A DNA stretch of 64,000 bases from Streptomyces sp. NBC_01451 (GTDB lineage: Bacteria; Actinomycetota; Actinomycetes; Streptomycetales; Streptomycetaceae). The stretch lies in the NCBI RefSeq assembly GCF_036227485.1, contig NZ_CP109479.1, positions 3,472,001 to 3,536,000 of the forward strand. The letters are read 5' to 3'. The notes below the pieces were generated by a model that was given only the letters and a program-made list of their open reading frames with translations, made no database searches and was not told where the DNA came from. The first letter of the stretch is position 1; each line of letters starts with the position of its first letter. Shown piece by piece: positions 61,497 to 64,000 of this stretch. The position numbers and the translations under genes are program-made.

Positions 61497-64000
61497 CTAA
61501 AGCTTTTCCACCGGCGCGTAGCGCAGCAGCAGCCGCTTCGGCTTGTCCTCGCCGAAGTCGACCGTCGCCTCGGCGTTCGAGCCCGTGCCGTTGACACCCA
61601 CCACGGTGCCCAGCCCGAACTGGTCGTGCGTCACCCTGTCCCCCACCGCCAGCGCGACGACCGGCTTCTCGACACCGCCGCGGCGCGTGGCGAAGCCGGA
61701 CGCGCCCGAGGCCGCGGAGCGCGACCGCGAGGACGCCAACGACGAGAACGACGACGCCACCCCGGAGGCCGGGCCCGAGGATGTCGCCGGAGCCATGGCG
61801 CCCGTGCGCTTCCACTCCAGATGGGCCGCCGGGATCTCCTCCAGGAAACGCGAGGGCGGGTTGTACGACGGCTGCCCCCACGCACTGCGCAGCGACGAGC
61901 GCGTCAGGTACAGCCGTTCACGCGCGCGCGTGATGCCGACGTACGCGAGCCGCCGCTCCTCCTCCAGTTCCTTGGCCTGGCCGAGGGCACGCATGTGCGG
62001 GAAGACGCCGTCCTCCATGCCGGTCAGGAACACCACGGGAAACTCAAGGCCCTTGGCGGTGTGCAGGGTCATCAGGGTGATGACGCCGGAGCCGTCGTCG
62101 TCCTCGTCGGGGATCTGGTCGGAGTCCGCGACCAGGGCGACCCGCTCCAGGAACGCGGCGAGCCCGGCCGGGGCCGGCGGCTCGCCCTCGGCGGGCTGGT
62201 CGGCCTCGGCCGCTTCCCCGGCCGCGGCCGATTCCTGCTCGAACTCCAGGGCCACCGCGGCGAGTTCCTGGAGGTTCTCGATCCGGGTCTCGTCCTGCGG
62301 GTCGGTCGACGCCTGCAACTCGGCCAGATAGCCGGTGCGTTCGAGGACCGCTTCGAGGACGGTGGCCGGGCCCGCGCCCGACTCCACGATCGTCCTCAGG
62401 TCCTCCATCAGCGTGTTGAACCGCTTGACGGCGTTGGTCGACCGTGAAGCCATCCCGTACGCCTCGTCCACGCGCTTCAGTGCCTGCGGGAAGCTGATCT
62501 TCTCGCGCTGGGACAGGGCGTCGATCATCGCCTCCGCGCGGTCGCCGATGCCGCGCTTGGGGACGTTGAGGATGCGGCGCAGCGGCACCGAGTCCTCCGG
62601 ATTGGCCAGGACGCGCAGGTAGGCCAGGACGTCCCGGACCTCCTTGCGCTCGTAGAAGCGGACGCCGCCGACGACCTTGTAGGGCAGGCCGACGCGGATG
62701 AAGATCTCCTCGAAGACACGGGACTGGGCGTTCGTCCGGTAGAAGACGGCGACGTCGCCCGCCTTCGCGTCGCCCGCGTCCGTCAGCCGGTCTATCTCCT
62801 CGGCGACGAACTGTGCCTCGTCGTGCTCCGTGTCGGCGACATAGCCGGTGATCTGAGCACCCGCGCCCGCGTTGGTCCACAGGTTCTTGGGGCGCCGGGA
62901 CTCGTTGCGCTCGATGACCGCGTTGGCGGCGCTCAGGATCGTCTGCGTGGAGCGGTAGTTCTGTTCGAGCAGGATCGTCGTCGCATCCGCGTAGTCCTCC
63001 TCGAACTGGAGGATGTTGCGGATCGTCGCGCCCCGGAAGGCGTAGATCGACTGGTCGGCGTCGCCCACGACACACAGTTCGGCGGGCGGTACGTCGGCGG
63101 CGTCACCGGTGTGCTCGGCGGTGCCGACGAGTTCCCGTACGAGCGCGTACTGGGCGTGGTTGGTGTCCTGGTACTCGTCGACGAGGACGTGCCGGAAGCG
63201 GCGGCGGTAGTGCTCGGCGACGTCCGGGAAGGCGCGCAGCAGGTTGACCGTCGTCATGATCAGGTCGTCGAAGTCGAGCGCGTTGGCCTCACGCAGTCGC
63301 GACTGGTACATCGCGTACGCCTGGGCGAGGGTCTTCTCGAAACCGTCGTTCGCCTGGGCGGCGAAGTCCTCCTCGTCGATCAGCTCGTTCTTCAGGTTGG
63401 AGATCTTCGCGCTGAAGGACTTGGGCGGGAAACGCTTGGGGTCCAGGTCCAGATCGCGGCAGACGAGCGCCATCAGCCGCTTGCTGTCGGCGGCGTCGTA
63501 GATCGAGAAGGAGGATGTGAAGCCGAGCCTCTTGCTCTCCCGCCGGAGGATCCGCACGCACGCGCTGTGGAACGTCATCACCCACATCGCGTTCGCGCGC
63601 GGGCCGACGAGGTGCTCGACGCGTTCCTTCATCTCGCCGGCGGCCTTGTTGGTGAAGGTGATCGCGAGGATCTGGCCGGGGTGGACGCCCCGCTCGCCGA
63701 GCAGATACGCGATGCGGTGCGTGAGCACACGCGTCTTGCCGGAGCCGGCGCCCGCCACGATGAGCAGGGGGGTGTCGGCGTGCACGACGGCCGCGCGCTG
63801 GTTCTCGTTCAGCCCGTCCAGGAGCGCGGCCGGGTCCACCACCGGGCGCGGGGCGCCGTCGCGGTAGTACGCGTCCCGGTCCGGCGGCGCGTCGAACTTC
63901 CCGCCGAACAGGTCGTCCGGAACGGGCTCCGGCGCATGCTCGTCCTCGGGCGGCGGCGGGGGTTCCTCCTCGCGGGCCCGAGGACCCTGGAGGTCCGCCA
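61497..64000 (-). CDS. pcrA: ATP-dependent DNA helicase PcrA/UvrD (5' end outside window)
   Basis: At least 834 codons; the frame is open to the window edge without a Met, so the start lies outside. The N-terminal extension is acidic and Pro-rich (EEEPPPPPEDEHAPEP), typical of Streptomyces PcrA. Superfamily 1A helicase motifs are complete: GAGSGKT (Walker A), TFTNKAAGEM (Ia), VDEYQDTNHAQ (II), GDADQSIYAFRGA (III), EQNYRST (IV), LMTLHTAKGLEFPVVFL (V), AYVGITRARERL (VI). It unwinds DNA in repair and replication restart. The C-terminus has a Tudor-like end (VGDRVTHDQFGLGTVV) that binds RNA polymerase in relatives. Confidence 0.95.
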   Translation of the reverse strand, partial: ADLQGPRAREEEPPPPPEDEHAPEPVPDDLFGGKFDAPPDRDAYYRDGAPRPVVDPAALLDGLNENQRAAVVHADTPLLIVAGAGSGKTRVLTHRIAYLLGERGVHPGQILAITFTNKAAGEMKERVEHLVGPRANAMWVMTFHSACVRILRRESKRLGFTSSFSIYDAADSKRLMALVCRDLDLDPKRFPPKSFSAKISNLKNELIDEEDFAAQANDGFEKTLAQAYAMYQSRLREANALDFDDLIMTTVNLLRAFPDVAEHYRRRFRHVLVDEYQDTNHAQYALVRELVGTAEHTGDAADVPPAELCVVGDADQSIYAFRGATIRNILQFEEDYADATTILLEQNYRSTQTILSAANAVIERNESRRPKNLWTNAGAGAQITGYVADTEHDEAQFVAEEIDRLTDAGDAKAGDVAVFYRTNAQSRVFEEIFIRVGLPYKVVGGVRFYERKEVRDVLAYLRVLANPEDSVPLRRILNVPKRGIGDRAEAMIDALSQREKISFPQALKRVDEAYGMASRSTNAVKRFNTLMEDLRTIVESGAGPATVLEAVLERTGYLAELQASTDPQDETRIENLQELAAVALEFEQESAAAGEAAEADQPAEGEPPAPAGLAAFLERVALVADSDQIPDEDDDGSGVITLMTLHTAKGLEFPVVFLTGMEDGVFPHMRALGQAKELEEERRLAYVGITRARERLYLTRSSLRSAWGQPSYNPPSRFLEEIPAAHLEWKRTGAMAPATSSGPASGVASSFSSLASSRSRSAASGASGFATRRGGVEKPVVALAVGDRVTHDQFGLGTVVGVNGTGSNAEATVDFGEDKPKRLLLRYAPVEKL

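Noticed and set aside
58568..61597. 1009-aa minus-strand open frame across lipase and M23 genes
   Set aside because: Antisense shadow. The plus strand holds the catalytic motifs of two real enzymes and a terminator lies inside the frame.

Overview
The window is high-GC chromosomal DNA of a Streptomyces or close relative. The evidence is strong G/C bias at third codon positions, frequent GTG starts, four-base ATGA/GTGA gene overlaps, actinobacterial families throughout, and recognisable Streptomyces intergenic palindromes. The gene order glyA/trpS ... mdh ... folD ... purH/purN ... sucD/sucC ... icmB ... pcrA matches, from memory, one stretch of core Streptomyces chromosome. An accessory block sits inside it.

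Layout. 0.4-10.9 kb is core: metallophosphoesterase, small membrane protein, D-Ala-D-Ala carboxypeptidase, YihY-type membrane protein, 2'-5' RNA ligase-like protein, trpS, glyA, an ATP-grasp amide ligase, a lipoprotein and a DMT-type transporter. 11.0-20.3 kb is a compact biosynthetic cluster. A DUF3050 haem-oxygenase-like protein diverges from a tightly coupled operon of ABM-type monooxygenase, fused PabA-PabB synthase, benzoate-CoA-ligase-like enzyme, second adenylating enzyme, FAD monooxygenase and PabC-like lyase. This should make p-aminobenzoate (PABA) from chorismate, then activate and oxidise it. The product is unknown to me. 20.4-25.3 kb holds an AhpD-like protein, a large BTAD regulator with a degenerate NTPase part, and two genes sharing a beta-rich domain. 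25.4-31.7 kb is mostly lineage-specific proteins, including an adjacent pair that shares a short STFA(I/V)GSHA motif. 31.9-48 kb returns to core metabolism (mdh, folD, purH, purN, perM-like, sucD, sucC) interspersed with four membrane-anchored HTH proteins.

49.5-57.9 kb carries a divergent system. One arm is MoxR AAA ATPase, a possible microprotein, DUF5682 and a VWA protein; the other is a SWIM zinc-finger protein and DUF5691. The intergenic region contains, on both strands, the element TTGTCAGTG. On the SWIM side it is followed after 8 nt by TACCTT, matching the SOS-independent DNA-damage (RecA-NDp / PafBC) promoter consensus. I regard this as the best candidate for a poorly described system: a damage-inducible MoxR-VWA-SWIM module.

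57.9-64 kb has a visibly degenerate icmB-like cobalamin-binding protein, a membrane-anchored lipase, an M23 peptidase and the 5'-truncated (by the window edge) pcrA helicase gene.

All calls rest on reading sequence and family knowledge. No database search was run.
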